Assembly (NCBI GenBank): GCA_029935695.1
Contig: JAOZJV010000022.1
Span: forward strand, 1-5,814
DNA length: 5,814 nucleotides
Reading direction: 5' to 3'
DNA from: Candidatus Krumholzibacteriia bacterium
Lineage (GTDB): Bacteria > Krumholzibacteriota > Krumholzibacteriia > LZORAL124-64-63
In this document: positions 5,521 to 5,814 of the stretch, one piece after another
Layout: each line of letters opens with the position of its first letter
Position numbering within the stretch: the first letter of the stretch is position 1
Program-made: the position numbers and the translations under genes
Notes under the pieces: generated by a model
What the model was told of the DNA's origin: nothing
Seen by the model: the letters and a program-made list of their open reading frames with translations, nothing else
Databases searched by the model: none

Positions 5521-5814
5521 ATGTTGAGGGGAAAAACCGGCAGCCTTCGGTATATCTGTCTGATAGCCATAAGCCTGCTGGCTGGGATGATCCCACCGTC
5601 GGTTCAGGCTGCTGATGACAAGGATGAACAGCGCCCAAAAATCGGCTTGGTTCTCGGTGGTGGGGGTGCCCGCGGCGCAGCTCATGTGGGTGTGCTGAAG
5701 GCCTTGAAAGAAATGAATATCCCCATCGATTATGTGACGGGCACCAGCATGGGCTCGGTGGTGGGCTCCCTTTACGCCATTGGTCTGGACCCCGATGAAA
5801 TCGAAAAGATTTTG
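5521..5814 (+). CDS. Exported patatin-like phospholipase (RssA/NTE-type), 3' end cut by the window
   Basis: Ser-Asp dyad lipid acyl hydrolase of the patatin family. Ninety-eight residues are visible. The start MLRGKTGSLRYICLIAISLL is a Sec signal peptide with likely cleavage at VQA-ADD (30/31). The patatin core then begins: IGLVLGGGGARGAAHVGVL carries the oxyanion-hole loop G46-GGGARG52. GTSMG at 74-78 is the GXSXG nucleophile elbow with S76 as the catalytic serine. The catalytic Asp, usually in a DG(A/G) motif, would lie beyond the window. AAGGAG (5506-5511) ends 9 bases before the ATG. A GTG six bases earlier is too close to it. Cytoplasmic RssA homologues lack a signal peptide. Exported patatins often carry a C-terminal POTRA plus surface-antigen barrel (PlpD or type Vd), which is possible here but cannot be seen. 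Confidence 0.92.
   Translation, partial: MLRGKTGSLRYICLIAISLLAGMIPPSVQAADDKDEQRPKIGLVLGGGGARGAAHVGVLKALKEMNIPIDYVTGTSMGSVVGSLYAIGLDPDEIEKIL

Overview
The window looks like a chromosomal stretch from a Gram-negative bacterium. All six genes that can be supported lie on the + strand. The evidence for Gram-negative is an eight-strand-type outer-membrane barrel protein ending in Phe, a periplasmic PBP5-type carboxypeptidase, an exported tetraheme cytochrome c, a candidate lipoprotein and an exported patatin. Small barrels opening with a GIKGGLNFA-like strand are common in Bacteroidetes and related lineages, and c554-type multiheme cytochromes occur widely in anaerobic or sediment bacteria. An FCB-type or neighbouring lineage is therefore a reasonable guess, but the window alone does not fix the taxon.

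Layout: (1) 1-858 is the C-terminal two thirds of tryptophan synthase beta (trpB), cut by the window start. (2) 859-1226 is a gene-free, AT-richer regulatory stretch. It holds a perfect 12-bp-arm dyad (955-980), a weak promoter candidate and a 10-bp-phased repeat with a 14-bp palindrome just before the next gene. (3) 1227-2438 is a D-Ala-D-Ala carboxypeptidase of the PBP5/DacA type. (4) 2446-2474 is a good sigma70-like promoter for 2543-3103, an exported tetraheme cytochrome c of the c554 type. (5) 3145-4725 is a large TPR-repeat candidate lipoprotein. A textbook intrinsic-terminator hairpin (3173-3210) sits inside its signal-peptide coding region. (6) 4810-5451 is an outer-membrane beta-barrel protein. 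(7) From 5521 to the window end is the N-terminal 98 residues of an exported patatin-like phospholipase, preceded by a strong RNA hairpin without a U-tract.

How the genes relate: trpB is a cytoplasmic biosynthesis gene, and trpA does not follow it here. The other five encode exported or envelope proteins: peptidoglycan trimming, periplasmic electron transfer, a TPR scaffold, an outer-membrane barrel and a lipid hydrolase. They are co-directional but spaced by 41 to 104 bases, with promoter-like and hairpin elements in the gaps. They read better as neighbouring, separately tuned units than as one tight operon. I see no mobile element, CRISPR array, tRNA or rRNA, and no convincing new multi-gene system. 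The most unusual signal is the terminator embedded in the lipoprotein leader.
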